Shown here in pieces: positions 9,751 to 18,403 of a stretch of 64,000 nt of DNA. Position 1 is the stretch's first letter. Each line of letters opens with the position of its first letter. Position numbers and translations under genes: made by a program. This stretch comes from Pedobacter sp. AJM (GTDB lineage: Bacteria > Bacteroidota > Bacteroidia > Sphingobacteriales > Sphingobacteriaceae). The stretch lies in assembly GCF_002197755.1 (NCBI RefSeq), contig NZ_NHOT01000003.1:992001-1056000 (forward strand), in the 5' to 3' direction. The notes beneath the pieces were generated by a model that made no database searches, had not been told where the DNA came from, and saw nothing but the letters and a program-made list of their open reading frames with translations.

Positions 9751-10866
9751 TTATTTCTTTAAATGATGTTGGACTCCCGAGACACTCAATCCTGTCAGCT
9801 CCGCGATCTTTCTTACCGAGATTTTAGCGCCATAACTTTGTTTAAGAAGTTGACAAAATTTCCCTTTGACTTTTTTATCCAAACTTCCAGCCTCAAGCTC
9901 ATTAAGTGTTGCTGGTAAAAGCTTCTCTTGTTTCAATATGATTCTTTTCTTTACTCGATGGGCAAGCTTTACAATATCAGAGGCACTTCTCCCTTCCAAT
10001 AGTGTAGAAATGATCTCAAGCAAATTATTTTCAAATTTATCTTCCTCTTCCAAAGGAAAAAGATTGAATGAAAAAATCGATGACGCTTCATTTGCTGAAG
10101 GCATAGGTATTTCAATTACCATATCAAACCTCCTCCATATTGCTCGATCAAGCAATTCGGGGTGATTGCTTGTAGCAATAAGCATAGAGTTTGATGGCCA
10201 ATCCTCAAGTTCCATCAAGAGTACATTAACTACACGCTTAATTTCTCCAAGATCAGAGTTGTCGTCACGCTTTTTTGCTATAGCATCGAATTCGTCGAGT
10301 AAAAGAACTGAGTTGTTTTGCTTAGCGTAATTCAGCACTTTTTTGATGTTGTGTCCAGTCTTACCTAGTAAGTTTGAAATCGAGGAAGACAAATCCAAAA
10401 CCACAAGGCTTTTGCCAAGTTTTGCTGCAATATCTCTTGCTAGCATCGTTTTTCCCGTGCCGGGATTACCAATAAGCATCAACTTATTGATTGGCTTAAC
10501 ACCATTTCTAAGCAATGTCTCTTTGTTGGTCCATTCATTCAAAATTCCTGCTATCTGTTCTCGTAACATAACGTTAAAGACTGGGCTTTGCGAGTCCTCA
10601 CTTTGTGGAGAAAAAACTTGTGCCATTTCCAAATGAGTTTCGGAATCTGTTGGAACTGGATTTCCGGGTATTCCCCTTAGTCCTGCATCACCTACATGCT
10701 GTATGGTATTTATTTTATTATAAATGGCGTCGCTCAGCTCGGGGTTATCTTTTTTTAATACCCTCGCGAGGGACAAAGAAATCGTTTCTACTCGAGTTTT
10801 GTCGCCTGATAATCCTGCTGCTACGATATCAGCTATAAAGAGATCGGTGTTCTGTTTATTTTTCAT
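9751..10866 (-). CDS. ietA: AAA+ ATPase, IetA-like
   Basis: A 371-residue AAA+ protein. Walker A is GNPGTGKT at 133-140, Walker B is LLLDE at 188-192, sensor-1 Asn is in IATSN near 234, and RR at 245-246 supplies the arginine finger. The C-terminus (ISVRKIAELTGLSVSGVQHH) is a helix-turn-helix-like end, unusual for a pure ATPase and possibly used for autoregulation. It is the first gene of the pair, three bases before the subtilase, and should control or deliver substrate to the protease. FtsH/Cdc48-type AAA modules are the nearest relatives by motif. Confidence 0.82.
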   Translation of the reverse strand: MKNKQNTDLFIADIVAAGLSGDKTRVETISLSLARVLKKDNPELSDAIYNKINTIQHVGDAGLRGIPGNPVPTDSETHLEMAQVFSPQSEDSQSPVFNVMLREQIAGILNEWTNKETLLRNGVKPINKLMLIGNPGTGKTMLARDIAAKLGKSLVVLDLSSSISNLLGKTGHNIKKVLNYAKQNNSVLLLDEFDAIAKKRDDNSDLGEIKRVVNVLLMELEDWPSNSMLIATSNHPELLDRAIWRRFDMVIEIPMPSANEASSIFSFNLFPLEEEDKFENNLLEIISTLLEGRSASDIVKLAHRVKKRIILKQEKLLPATLNELEAGSLDKKVKGKFCQLLKQSYGAKISVRKIAELTGLSVSGVQHHLKK

Positions 10867-10885
10867 TTAAGTTATTACAGTACAT

Positions 10886-10916
10886 CAAAAATATGCATTA
10901 TGATTTAAAATATCAA
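10886..10916 (-). promoter_or_regulatory. Probable promoter of the IetAS-like operon
   Basis: On the minus strand TATTTTTG (10886-10893) fits the Bacteroidota -7 box TAnnTTTG, with TTG at 10914-10916 about 20 bases upstream as the -33 element. The start codon of the ATPase is 20 bases downstream of the -7 box. Confidence 0.55.
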
Positions 10917-11076
10917 TAAATGTGCGGTATTATTTTAATTTTTTAATTTACCGTACAAAAATAGTTGACATTGTTTTAGTAACCTACAAAAAAGGATGGG
11001 GTAGATATATATTGGCTTTGTTTAAAAAACTGGAAGCAACTGAATTATTTAGTACGATAGCCGTCGCAAAGATCAG

Positions 11077-11105
11077 TTGTACTTTGAGTATAATTTTATA
11101 CTTTG
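11077..11105 (+). promoter_or_regulatory. Possible promoter of the first Septu-like pair
   Basis: TTG at 11077-11079 is followed after 19 bases by TACTTTG (11099-11105), one base short of the TAnnTTTG consensus. This places transcription start about 40 bases before ATG 11152 and argues against the longer frame that opens at TTG 11077. Confidence 0.4.
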
Positions 11106-11151
11106 CACCTATGGCTTTCATGATCTAGAATTAATTGCTCAAAATAATTAT

Positions 11152-12891
11152 ATGGAACTTGTATACACTTGGATAAAGGGAGAAAAAATACTAAACAATT
11201 TTGAACTTAATATGGGATGGAAGGATAGATTTTCCTATGACCCAGACCTGAATATCCTAATAGGAGAAGAAGATCCCGACCATATTAAGGATTTTTTTTC
11301 TCATGGCGTAAGTAATATAACAGCCTTCGTGGGGAGTAACGGCTCAGGAAAGTCTACAGCGTTAGAGTTTCTCATTAATTCCCTTCCGAAAGGACAGAGT
11401 CAGGATCCCGTAGCTATAATAATCCACTATAGCACACAATACCAGAAACTTATAATTTATGCCCATGAATCCGTTGCTAAAAAATTACAAGTCCAGACAG
11501 ATCGCCACTACGAATTGGTAAACACATTGAGAAACCAATACGATTACCAAGACGTAATATATTACACAAACAGTTTTTACGATAGGGTAATTGAAAGAGA
11601 TCTCCAAGGCCTTCACAATGCATCTCTTAGCAACATGTTATTTGCGCCCAGCCCAGGAAAGAGTACCAATTCTCGTAGAACAGGGGATAGCTTTACGCTG
11701 AGGTTCAAGTTTAGCGAGTACGCAAGAACTATAGCGTTTCTATACAGTAATATTGATAAAAACCTAGAGATCAGTCTTCCTAGTTATTTAATGATTTCTA
11801 CCATTTTTTCGCCAGAAATAGATTCAGAAGACTATTATATCAATCCCGAAAACTCCCAGCGGTACAAAGAGCTTTATGATCAAATAGTAACGTACTACAA
11901 CGACAAATTAGAAATTACAACCACACTCAAGGCTAAGTTTTTGTTGATTGTTGAGCGCAATTTGGTGCTTGACGAGCTTATGCTCCACAACCTTCTTGAA
12001 ATAAAAAGCTCATTGATACAGTCGATGCTCAAAAATCCTGTCGAAATAGCAGATATTCTTCATGGGGGTAGTAAAAAATCGAACCAAATTACTGATTTCG
12101 TAGATTATCTCGGAAATTTAATTGGAGAGGACGATGTCTCAGCAGGCATGAATATTGCCTGGATTGACATTCGTAAAACTAGTCCGCGTGAGATACCGGG
12201 ATTGCTAGCTCAACTTAGACGCCTCAGCAACTATGATTCGAACTTTATTCAGTTAGGCCTTTCCCATCAGAAAATGATTTTTGGAGAATCCAGTTCCGGA
12301 GAGCTAGCCCTATTAAGTATGCTATCAAGATTATTCGCTCTTTCCAGTTCACAGCAACGGATGGCAAACCTTCAGATTTACGACAGTATCCTTATTCTAA
12401 TGGATGAGCCCGAACTGTATCTCCACCCGATTTATCAAAAGAACGTTATTAATTATTTAACCGAGCTGTTACCTCAAATCTTCAGTAATATAAACGTTCA
12501 GGTGATTCTCACATCCCATTCGCCATTCATCATATCTGATCTACCAAAAAGAAATGTATGTTTCTTTACCGGCAACAAGAGCTTTATTGCCAGCGAACTA
12601 ATGGAGCACAAGCAGACATTTGCAGCAAATATTCATACATTGTTATCAGACTCCTTTTTTCTTGACAACGGATTTATAGGAACATTTGCCAAGAAGAAGC
12701 TAGATACGGTAATCAGAGATTTGAACACCACCAAAGAAATTTCTCCTGAACGCAAGGTTGAGATCAATAAAATAATAGTTTCCATTGGAGAGCCTATTCT
12801 AAAGCGAAAACTATTGGAAATGTTTAACGACAAATTCAATCAGGACTTAGAAAATCGAATTACAACCATTGAGAAAAGATTGGGGATATGA
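11152..12891 (+). CDS. AAA/ABC-like ATPase of a Septu-like pair (PtuA-like), copy 1
   Basis: A 579-residue ATPase of the SMC/OLD-like type. Walker A is GSNGSGKS at 61-68; the Walker B region near residue 430 reads ILMDEPELYLHP, followed by TSHSPFIISDLP. The conserved C-terminal block contains NIHTLLSDSFF. The longer frame starts with TTG at 11077, but ATG 11152 is preferred because its first residues (MELVYTWIKG) align with those of the second copy at 37117 (MQLLYLYIQD). It overlaps the HNH gene by four bases (ATGA). ATPase plus HNH nuclease is the architecture of Septu (PtuA/PtuB). Subtype assignment is an inference. Confidence 0.75.
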   Translation: MELVYTWIKGEKILNNFELNMGWKDRFSYDPDLNILIGEEDPDHIKDFFSHGVSNITAFVGSNGSGKSTALEFLINSLPKGQSQDPVAIIIHYSTQYQKLIIYAHESVAKKLQVQTDRHYELVNTLRNQYDYQDVIYYTNSFYDRVIERDLQGLHNASLSNMLFAPSPGKSTNSRRTGDSFTLRFKFSEYARTIAFLYSNIDKNLEISLPSYLMISTIFSPEIDSEDYYINPENSQRYKELYDQIVTYYNDKLEITTTLKAKFLLIVERNLVLDELMLHNLLEIKSSLIQSMLKNPVEIADILHGGSKKSNQITDFVDYLGNLIGEDDVSAGMNIAWIDIRKTSPREIPGLLAQLRRLSNYDSNFIQLGLSHQKMIFGESSSGELALLSMLSRLFALSSSQQRMANLQIYDSILILMDEPELYLHPIYQKNVINYLTELLPQIFSNINVQVILTSHSPFIISDLPKRNVCFFTGNKSFIASELMEHKQTFAANIHTLLSDSFFLDNGFIGTFAKKKLDTVIRDLNTTKEISPERKVEINKIIVSIGEPILKRKLLEMFNDKFNQDLENRITTIEKRLGI

Positions 12892-13862
12892 TAAGAGTCT
12901 TTATTACAAAAAATAATGCAGTTAAAGACCATTATAGTAGAGTGTGCAATGATAGCAGAGTTAGAACCCTAGGCCTAACATCCATCATCAACAGAAAAAT
13001 AAATGACACTGCACCTCACGAGGCAATGAAAATAATGTTCTATACTTCTTTGCTTTTAGACTTAGATCCATTGGCACAGGAAAACCTGATAACTGGAAAG
13101 CCAGCATATCTTCAGGGTAGGATTGATCATTATGAAACCAACTTCACCGCATTGCTTACCGATGATTTCAAGAAAGAGGTACTAGAAAAGGTATTCTTTT
13201 ATTCAAACTACAAGAAATGGGAGGCTTACAAACTCGCTGAGGACTTGAGTACGAACGTATGCCCATATTGCAATAGGCAATATATATTTACACTTAGCGG
13301 AAATGCAATAGGGAATATACGCCCGCAGTTTGACCACTTCTTTGATAAGGCAACCTATCCTTATCTATCCATGTCCTTTTACAACCTGGTTCCATCTTGC
13401 GCAATCTGCAATTCAGACCTGAAAGGCTCTGCGAAATTCACCCTGCAAGAAAACATTCACCCCTATCTTGAAGATTTTAGCGGGTTAAGCTTTTCTATAC
13501 GCCCAAAGAATGTGGATTTTATAAACGGCAAAAGCAGCGCATATCGTATTAGATTCAGAAATACTGGCGGATTGTCCCATGACCAACTAAGAAAATGCTT
13601 TTCAAACATTTCAGTCTTCCAGCTTTCAAAACTCTACAACAGGCACAAGGACCACTCAGACGAGCTGATCATTAAATCCAGAATATATAATCAGGCTTAT
13701 ATTGAGGCATTGTTTAATCAGTTTAATGGAACATTGTTCAAGGATTTAAATGACGTTAAAAGACTAGTTTCATCCAATTATACAGAAGAGAAAGACTTTG
13801 AGAAAAGGCCGTTATCGAAAATGACCGCTGATATCTGTAGAGAACTCGGATTGTTTATGTAA
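12888..13862 (+). CDS. HNH endonuclease of a Septu-like pair (PtuB-like), copy 1
   Basis: A 324-residue protein with an HNH/zinc core: CPYCNRQY, then RPQFDHFFDK with the catalytic Asp-His, then FYNLVPSCAICN with the second Cys pair. The N-terminal 115 residues are helical. It should be a metal-dependent DNA nuclease controlled by the ATPase encoded immediately upstream (four-base overlap, coupled translation). The C-terminal motif KRPLSKMTADICRELGL is shared with the HNH protein at 39043, showing homology. Retron-linked PtuB proteins have the same layout, but no reverse transcriptase is present here. Confidence 0.78.
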   Translation: MIRVFITKNNAVKDHYSRVCNDSRVRTLGLTSIINRKINDTAPHEAMKIMFYTSLLLDLDPLAQENLITGKPAYLQGRIDHYETNFTALLTDDFKKEVLEKVFFYSNYKKWEAYKLAEDLSTNVCPYCNRQYIFTLSGNAIGNIRPQFDHFFDKATYPYLSMSFYNLVPSCAICNSDLKGSAKFTLQENIHPYLEDFSGLSFSIRPKNVDFINGKSSAYRIRFRNTGGLSHDQLRKCFSNISVFQLSKLYNRHKDHSDELIIKSRIYNQAYIEALFNQFNGTLFKDLNDVKRLVSSNYTEEKDFEKRPLSKMTADICRELGLFM

Positions 13863-14008
13863 TTCAAGCTTAGGTGCAACTTATAATTGACAAGATAAGT
13901 ATTTATCAATGCCCTCGTGCAATAGATTAGCTTAGTATTTTGCCACGAACAGTAACAGTCACATCCTTCGCTCAAATTAATTAGGCTTGAACAACCTGAT
14001 TATAACGA

Positions 14009-14557
14009 CTAAAATTTCAACAGACCAGAATTTAATATTCGATAGTACATAGCTTGCGAAGATACGTCAAAAATCTTCGCTAGATTCTTAATCTCGTCCT
14101 CACTACCTAAATCGAAGTCAATATTATCGATAGCTTCTTTAAGCAAGCGGTCGGGCATAAGAATATAGGCCGCAAATGTATTAGCCTCACGCTCTAATAT
14201 TTGCGTTTCTTCAGATAGCCCAGAATTAGCACTTCGAAAAATCGCACTAAAACCTTTGTCCATAAACATAGAGGAAAGTTCTCGGTGCAAAACAAAGTGG
14301 CCTAATTCATGGGCAATTGTGAAACGCCTCCTAACCCGAGACTCACTTTGGTTATACCCTATGACTCCCTTACCATCTTGAATAACCAAAACTCCGGAGA
14401 TGTCATCTTCAAAATCGAAGGGGGATACTGTCAGCCCAGTCTTTTTGGCAACATCTTCAATCTTTACGGGAAGGCTACTTAATTTCATCCCCTGCAAAAT
14501 CTCATCAACTTGCTTTTTGATAAACTGTATTGACCTACTATGGTTTCGAGTAATCAT
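14009..14557 (-). CDS. ImmA/IrrE-family metallopeptidase
   Basis: A 182-residue protein with the zinc-protease motif HELGH at 83-87 inside RRFTIAHELGHFVLHRE, and a downstream EREANTFAAYILMP helix that supplies the third ligand, as in the ImmA/IrrE (COG2856) family. These enzymes usually cleave a partner HTH repressor to release a mobile-element or stress regulon. The gene lies two bases downstream of an XRE regulator on the same strand, its likely substrate. It ends opposite the HNH gene. Confidence 0.9.
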   Translation of the reverse strand: MITRNHSRSIQFIKKQVDEILQGMKLSSLPVKIEDVAKKTGLTVSPFDFEDDISGVLVIQDGKGVIGYNQSESRVRRRFTIAHELGHFVLHRELSSMFMDKGFSAIFRSANSGLSEETQILEREANTFAAYILMPDRLLKEAIDNIDFDLGSEDEIKNLAKIFDVSSQAMYYRILNSGLLKF

Positions 14558-14559
14558 GC

Positions 14560-14922
14560 TTATTTGTTAATCTGTCTTAAGAATTGTTGCATTGAACTTT
14601 TGACGCGCTCGTTCAAATCAAGCATAGAGTCCGCTACCACTGCCGAGAAATCTACATCTGGCACTTCAACGTTTTCCTCTAGCTTTTCAATATTAAGCTC
14701 AATCGGGATTAGATCAATGTAATCTACTTTCAGAATGCGCGCAATGGTTACTAGAAGAAATATCGATGGCCGTTGCCTACCCTTTTCAATATTAACAACC
14801 GAGGCTCTTGTCATGTTTAATAATTCTGAGAATACTTCCTGACTGATGTTGGCACTTAATCGAAAATTACGGATTCGTTCTCCAATTTGTTCATAAAAAG
14901 ATTCTTCTGATAGCGCGTTCAT
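14560..14922 (-). CDS. XRE-family transcriptional regulator paired with ImmA/IrrE
   Basis: A 120-residue protein. Residues 10-65 form an HTH_3 domain (IRNFRLSANISQEVFSEL, then TRASVVNIEKGRQRP). The C-terminal half is acidic and may be the cleavage and dimer region. It is followed two bases later by the ImmA/IrrE metallopeptidase, the standard repressor/antirepressor layout. It sits between the Septu-like pair and the ubiquitin-like operon and could regulate either side. A small inverted repeat lies just upstream. Confidence 0.88.
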   Translation of the reverse strand: MNALSEESFYEQIGERIRNFRLSANISQEVFSELLNMTRASVVNIEKGRQRPSIFLLVTIARILKVDYIDLIPIELNIEKLEENVEVPDVDFSAVVADSMLDLNERVKSSMQQFLRQINK

Positions 14923-14940
14923 AACTTGTTGATTCTAAAT

Positions 14941-14959
14941 ATCATAATACAAATATGAT
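14941..14959. promoter_or_regulatory. Candidate operator upstream of the XRE gene
   Basis: ATCATA and TATGAT form an inverted repeat with a 7-base spacer, 19 bases upstream of the XRE start codon. It suits autorepression by the encoded HTH protein. Confidence 0.35.
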
Positions 14960-15032
14960 TATTATTTAGAAAACATCCAAATAATTTTGCGAAATTTAAC
15001 AATTAATAAATTTTGTAATATTTTACATTTTA

Positions 15033-15063
15033 TTTGTTTTTGTAAAATTTCACCTTATATTTG
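15033..15063 (+). promoter_or_regulatory. Strong Bacteroidota-type promoter
   Basis: TTTG (15033-15036), 19 bases, then TATATTTG (15056-15063) fits the -33/-7 consensus. Transcription should start near 15070, about 300 bases before the first start codon of the ubiquitin-like operon and directly at the start of the structured element below. Confidence 0.65.
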
Positions 15064-15069
15064 TAAAGA

Positions 15070-15206
15070 AATAAAAAAAGCCAAGAGCACAGCTCTCAGC
15101 TTTGTAAATTTTTCAGGTAGTCAATTAGGCTTAGCCCGCCTCGTTAAAAACCTCTTTTGATTCGTGGTTGTTTCAAAGGTAGTGACTATCTTTCAATTTT
15201 ACAAGC
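15070..15206 (+). ncRNA. Candidate structured RNA upstream of the ubiquitin-like operon
   Basis: The transcript predicted from the promoter at 15033-15063 can fold into a multibranched structure. P1 pairs 15099-15108 with 15198-15206 (one bulged base). P2 pairs GGTAGTC (15116-15122) with GACTATC (15184-15190). Inside it are a hairpin AGGC/GCCT (15127-15141) and a second hairpin ACCT...AGGT extended by TTGA/TCAA (15150-15180). A competing 5' hairpin (AGAGC/GCTCT with flanking AAAGC/GCTTT, about 15068-15103) overlaps the left arm of P1, so a switch is possible. No open frame of note lies in it. It may be a free RNA or a regulatory leader of the operon starting at 15372. No known family recognised. 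Confidence 0.5.
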
Positions 15207-15371
15207 AAAATAGGATGAAACCTATTGAGAAGCACTATTGGTAATCCGTTTAATTAAATTTTAATCAAGGCTATAATACATTTTTAATCCCGCAGCAGTC
15301 TATATCTGCTATCGCCTTTATCTGAGGCACAATTAATAGTATTACTAGTTAAAATTTAATTTATTCAAAAA

Positions 15372-16547
15372 ATGGAAGATAAATCTTTCCCGGGCCTAAA
15401 GCCCCAAGTCTATAATGCAACGGTTAACGATAAGAAGATAACTGTTAAAACACCTAAAATTACTGGTGCCGAAATATTGAAGGAAGCTGGAATAAAAGAT
15501 CCAGAATGCCATACGCTATATCAAAAGTTGAAGGGCGGCGACTTCAAAAAAATATCGATGGATGAAATTGTTGACCTTGGTGACCATGGTGAAGAGCATT
15601 TTGTCACAAAAGATGCCGAGGTATTCAATTATCTAGTCGATGGAGAGCCAGAAACAACAGACAAAAAAACTTTGACCCCTCTTCAGATAATGGAGCTGAA
15701 TGCGGTGGACACCAAAGATTTCTACCTTGTACAGTTGCTGGACAAAGAAGAAGAAATTGATTATGCATACTCTCCCGACGAATCGATCAAGATGCACTGC
15801 AAAGGCATGCGGTTCGTTACGCGCAAATGGCTGGACATCGTAGACGTTGAAGCATATGGTAAGCAATGTAAGGAGGTTCCGCCTGCTAGAATTTATAGGA
15901 TCAAAGTGGATAAACGCTACCACGATTGGAACAAAAGGTTTATTACCGTTGCTGAACTTATCAAGATGGAGTATCCGAACAGCTCGGCTCAATTTGAGGT
16001 TTACAAATTCGTGAACACAAGCCCTAAGCCCATTAAATTGAATTCTTCGGAACAGATAGATTTGACCGAAAAATGCCTGGTCAGGTTTACTATCCAACCA
16101 AAAGAGCAGACTGATGGCTTGCAGTCGGAGAAGGAAGAAGTTGTTCTTCGCAGGGAATTTGAGCTGCCTGAAGAAGATATCGATCATTTGAACAGTCTTG
16201 GCCTCCCTTGGGAGGCCATTGGCAATCCTGTTACTGGATCTGTAATGTGGTTGTTGATCCATGAATTTCCGATGCCTGATGGATATAACCAAGATCAAGC
16301 AACTATTGCTTTGATGATTGCCCCATCTTATCCTGCCACAGAAATAGATATGGCATATTTCTTCCCCGCTTTATCTAAGGTTTCGGGAAGGGGTATAAAT
16401 GCCTTGGCTGCACAACCAATTGATGGTAATACCTACCAGCGCTGGTCAAGGCACCGTGCGCCTGGCCAATGGCGACCAGGGGTTGATAATATTGCCAGCC
16501 ATCTTTGTCTGGTAGAAAATTGGTTGATTAAAGATTTAGGGAGGTAG
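15372..16547 (+). CDS. Multi-ubiquitin-like protein fused to an E2-like domain
   Basis: A 391-residue protein. Residues 13-95 look like a ubiquitin-like (Multi_ubiq) beta-grasp with ITGAEILKEAGI. Residues 172-245 form a second copy (ARIYRIKVDKRYHDW, then ITVAELIKMEY). The stretch 113-168 may be a degenerate third unit. Residues 265-391 resemble the prokaryotic E2 family E domain, with QRWSRHRAPGQWRPG and a single Cys, Cys379, in SHLCLVENW. Known bacterial operons combine Ubl, E2, E1 and JAB proteins; here Ubl and E2 are fused. The C-terminus is the E2 end, so how a Ubl tail would be exposed is unclear. It precedes the JAB-E1 gene by three bases. Confidence 0.8.
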   Translation: MEDKSFPGLKPQVYNATVNDKKITVKTPKITGAEILKEAGIKDPECHTLYQKLKGGDFKKISMDEIVDLGDHGEEHFVTKDAEVFNYLVDGEPETTDKKTLTPLQIMELNAVDTKDFYLVQLLDKEEEIDYAYSPDESIKMHCKGMRFVTRKWLDIVDVEAYGKQCKEVPPARIYRIKVDKRYHDWNKRFITVAELIKMEYPNSSAQFEVYKFVNTSPKPIKLNSSEQIDLTEKCLVRFTIQPKEQTDGLQSEKEEVVLRREFELPEEDIDHLNSLGLPWEAIGNPVTGSVMWLLIHEFPMPDGYNQDQATIALMIAPSYPATEIDMAYFFPALSKVSGRGINALAAQPIDGNTYQRWSRHRAPGQWRPGVDNIASHLCLVENWLIKDLGR

Positions 16548-16550
16548 GCT

Positions 16551-17948
16551 ATGAATACACTGAGAATTTCCGGCCATCACTATGGCCAGCTAAAAGAGCA
16601 TTTATTTCCAGGCGATAATAAAGAAGCCGTTGCAGTGGCGTTATGCGGGCGAAGTGTCCATAAAGATAATGAGGCATTTTTGGTGCAAGAGCTTTTGCTA
16701 GTCCCATATGACCTTTGCGACAGAGAAAAGGATTACATTACCTGGCCAACAGATATCATCAATCCTTTTCTAGAAAAAGCTGCAAAACGTAATTTGGCAA
16801 TTGTTAAATTCCATTGTCATCCAGGTCCCGGAGTACATGAATATTTTTCAGACCTGGACGATTTTGCAGATCAGACCCTGTTTAAAAGTATTCAATCCTG
16901 GCTTGACAATGAGCATGGTCACGCCAGCTGCATTATGCTTCCTGATGGCCGTCTCTTTGGTCGGGTATTCAGGGAAGAAATGCAGATTGAGCCCTTGCAT
17001 AAGGTATTGATTGCGGGAAGCGACGTGCAGGTTTGGCGATATTTCGACGGCGGTTGCGTAATTGCGGATGATGCCCAGATAAGGAACAAACAGGCATTTG
17101 GGGAAAAAACCATATCTGAACTCAATAAAATGAAGATTGGTGTTGTTGGTTGTTCCGGTACTGGCAGTATAACTATAGAACAATTGAAAAGATTGGGAGT
17201 GGGCGAACTGGTACTTGTGGATCCAGATTACATCGACGGCCTTAACCTAAATAGAATAATCGGCTCTAAACGCCATGATGCCGATATCAAAGAGTTTAAG
17301 ACAGAGGTAATGAAAAGGGAAATCTTAGCCTTAGAAATCGGCACAAAAGTTACGACATTCACCTCTGATATTTCCAAAAGAGAGGTAGTTAAGGAGCTTT
17401 CCGATTGCGATTTCCTCTTCAGTTGTGTAGATGGCGCTGAAGGTCGGCACATGCTAAATCTGATATCATCGTTCTATATCCTGCCGTTAATCGACATGGG
17501 CGTAAAATTGAATGCAGATGGCAAGGGCGGCATCAACAACATTTTTGGACAGGTACATTTCATTCAGCCAGGCGGGTCAAGTTTATTGAATAGGCACCAG
17601 TACGGTTTAGACCGTCTGCTTTCAGAGTCCATAAAAAGGGTGGACGGTGAGGAGCATGCGAGGAACCAATATCTGGCCAATGTCGGCGAAAGCAGTCCGG
17701 CAGTTATCAGTATAAATATGCAGGTTTCCGCGACAGCTATCAATGATTTTTTAGCTCGTATACACCCCTTCAGAAACATGCCAAACTCAGAGGTTGACAT
17801 AATCAAAATCGATTATACCGACTGTGTTTCATATTCCGAGTCAATGAAAGAACCCTGTCTGTTTTTCAACAAATGGATTGGGAGGGGAGATATCGAGCCA
17901 TTATTAAACAGTCCAGAATTAAGCAAGCATGTTCAAAAGGTTCATTAA
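16551..17948 (+). CDS. JAB/MPN peptidase fused to ThiF/E1-like adenylyltransferase
   Basis: A 465-residue fusion. Residues 1-150 are a JAB/JAMM isopeptidase domain: HCHP (His88, His90), then SDLD (Ser100, Asp103), with a candidate Glu in the 40s. Residues 190-450 are an E1/ThiF Rossmann domain: GVVGCSGTG near 197-205, LVLVDPDYID with Asp224, and NLNR at 232-235. It should adenylate a ubiquitin-like C-terminus and also remove or process it. It lies between the Ubl-E2 fusion and the DUF6527 gene, overlapping the latter by 20 bases. The E1 catalytic Cys is not obvious; late Cys residues near 424-435 are candidates. Confidence 0.88.
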   Translation: MNTLRISGHHYGQLKEHLFPGDNKEAVAVALCGRSVHKDNEAFLVQELLLVPYDLCDREKDYITWPTDIINPFLEKAAKRNLAIVKFHCHPGPGVHEYFSDLDDFADQTLFKSIQSWLDNEHGHASCIMLPDGRLFGRVFREEMQIEPLHKVLIAGSDVQVWRYFDGGCVIADDAQIRNKQAFGEKTISELNKMKIGVVGCSGTGSITIEQLKRLGVGELVLVDPDYIDGLNLNRIIGSKRHDADIKEFKTEVMKREILALEIGTKVTTFTSDISKREVVKELSDCDFLFSCVDGAEGRHMLNLISSFYILPLIDMGVKLNADGKGGINNIFGQVHFIQPGGSSLLNRHQYGLDRLLSESIKRVDGEEHARNQYLANVGESSPAVISINMQVSATAINDFLARIHPFRNMPNSEVDIIKIDYTDCVSYSESMKEPCLFFNKWIGRGDIEPLLNSPELSKHVQKVH

Positions 17949-18252
17949 TTGGATAACGGCATTATTTGGGAAAAGAACGCTGTATACCTATAAGATAGCT
18001 GAAGATGTCCCTGACAAGATGAGGGATAAAACGGTTTATCTTATAAGCAACCAGGGCTACATTTGGCAATGCGTCATGCTCTGTCCTTGTGGCTGCGGGG
18101 AAAGTCTCTACACCAACCTGATGGATGACTTCGACCCATATTGGAAATATGTCATTGAAGAAAAAACAATTTCCCTCAAGCCTTCGATAGATAGGCTGGT
18201 GGGTTGCAAAAGCCACTTTTTTCTCACACATGGAAAGATTATTTGGTGCTAG
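17929..18252 (+). CDS. DUF6527 family protein, probable zinc-binding
   Basis: A 107-residue protein whose key pattern is MLCPCGCGES, a later GCKSHF and a final IIWC. The Cys/His set suggests one bound zinc. DUF6527 genes are regular members of bacterial multi-ubiquitin operons. The gene overlaps the end of the JAB-E1 gene by 20 bases, so it is co-translated as the third gene. Its role is not known to me; it may be an adaptor or a peptidase-like part of the conjugation system. A terminator follows 25 bases later. Confidence 0.8.
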   Translation: MFKRFINWITALFGKRTLYTYKIAEDVPDKMRDKTVYLISNQGYIWQCVMLCPCGCGESLYTNLMDDFDPYWKYVIEEKTISLKPSIDRLVGCKSHFFLTHGKIIWC

Positions 18253-18277
18253 TTCGCATGTGCTTAGTAAAAAAAAC

Positions 18278-18315
18278 AACAATCTAGAAAAACTTTTTCT
18301 GGATTGTTTGTTTTT
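18278..18315 (+). terminator. Rho-independent terminator of the ubiquitin-like operon
   Basis: AACAATC-T-AGAAAA pairs with TTTTCT-G-GATTGTT (18278-18308) and is followed by a T-rich run. It closes the three-gene operon and separates it from the peptidase unit. Confidence 0.7.
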
Positions 18316-18363
18316 ATAGATATTGATATTTAGATTAGAGTAGTAATTTCAATTTAACGTTCG

Positions 18364-18387
18364 TATCTTTGCCGTCCCAAAAACGGC
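18364..18387 (+). promoter_or_regulatory. Promoter -7 box and 5' hairpin
   Basis: TATCTTTG (18364-18371) matches the -7 consensus, and GCCGT/ACGGC (18371-18387) forms a hairpin at the presumed transcript start. A -33 element is not clear. It serves the 58-aa gene and the peptidase gene. Confidence 0.5.
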
Positions 18388-18403
18388 ATGAATTATTTTT
18401 ATT

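Noticed and set aside
7592..10838. Plus-strand frames opposite the IetAS-like genes
   Set aside because: They are shadows of the minus-strand genes, which carry full catalytic motifs.
11152..15206. Retron (RNA plus ATPase and HNH genes)
   Set aside because: A structured RNA candidate and PtuA/PtuB-like genes are near each other, but no reverse transcriptase is encoded in the window and the RNA lies upstream of a different operon.
15372..18252. Type II CBASS
   Set aside because: E1, E2 and JAB parts occur in CBASS, but there is no CD-NTase or cell-killing effector, and ubiquitin-like repeats are present instead.
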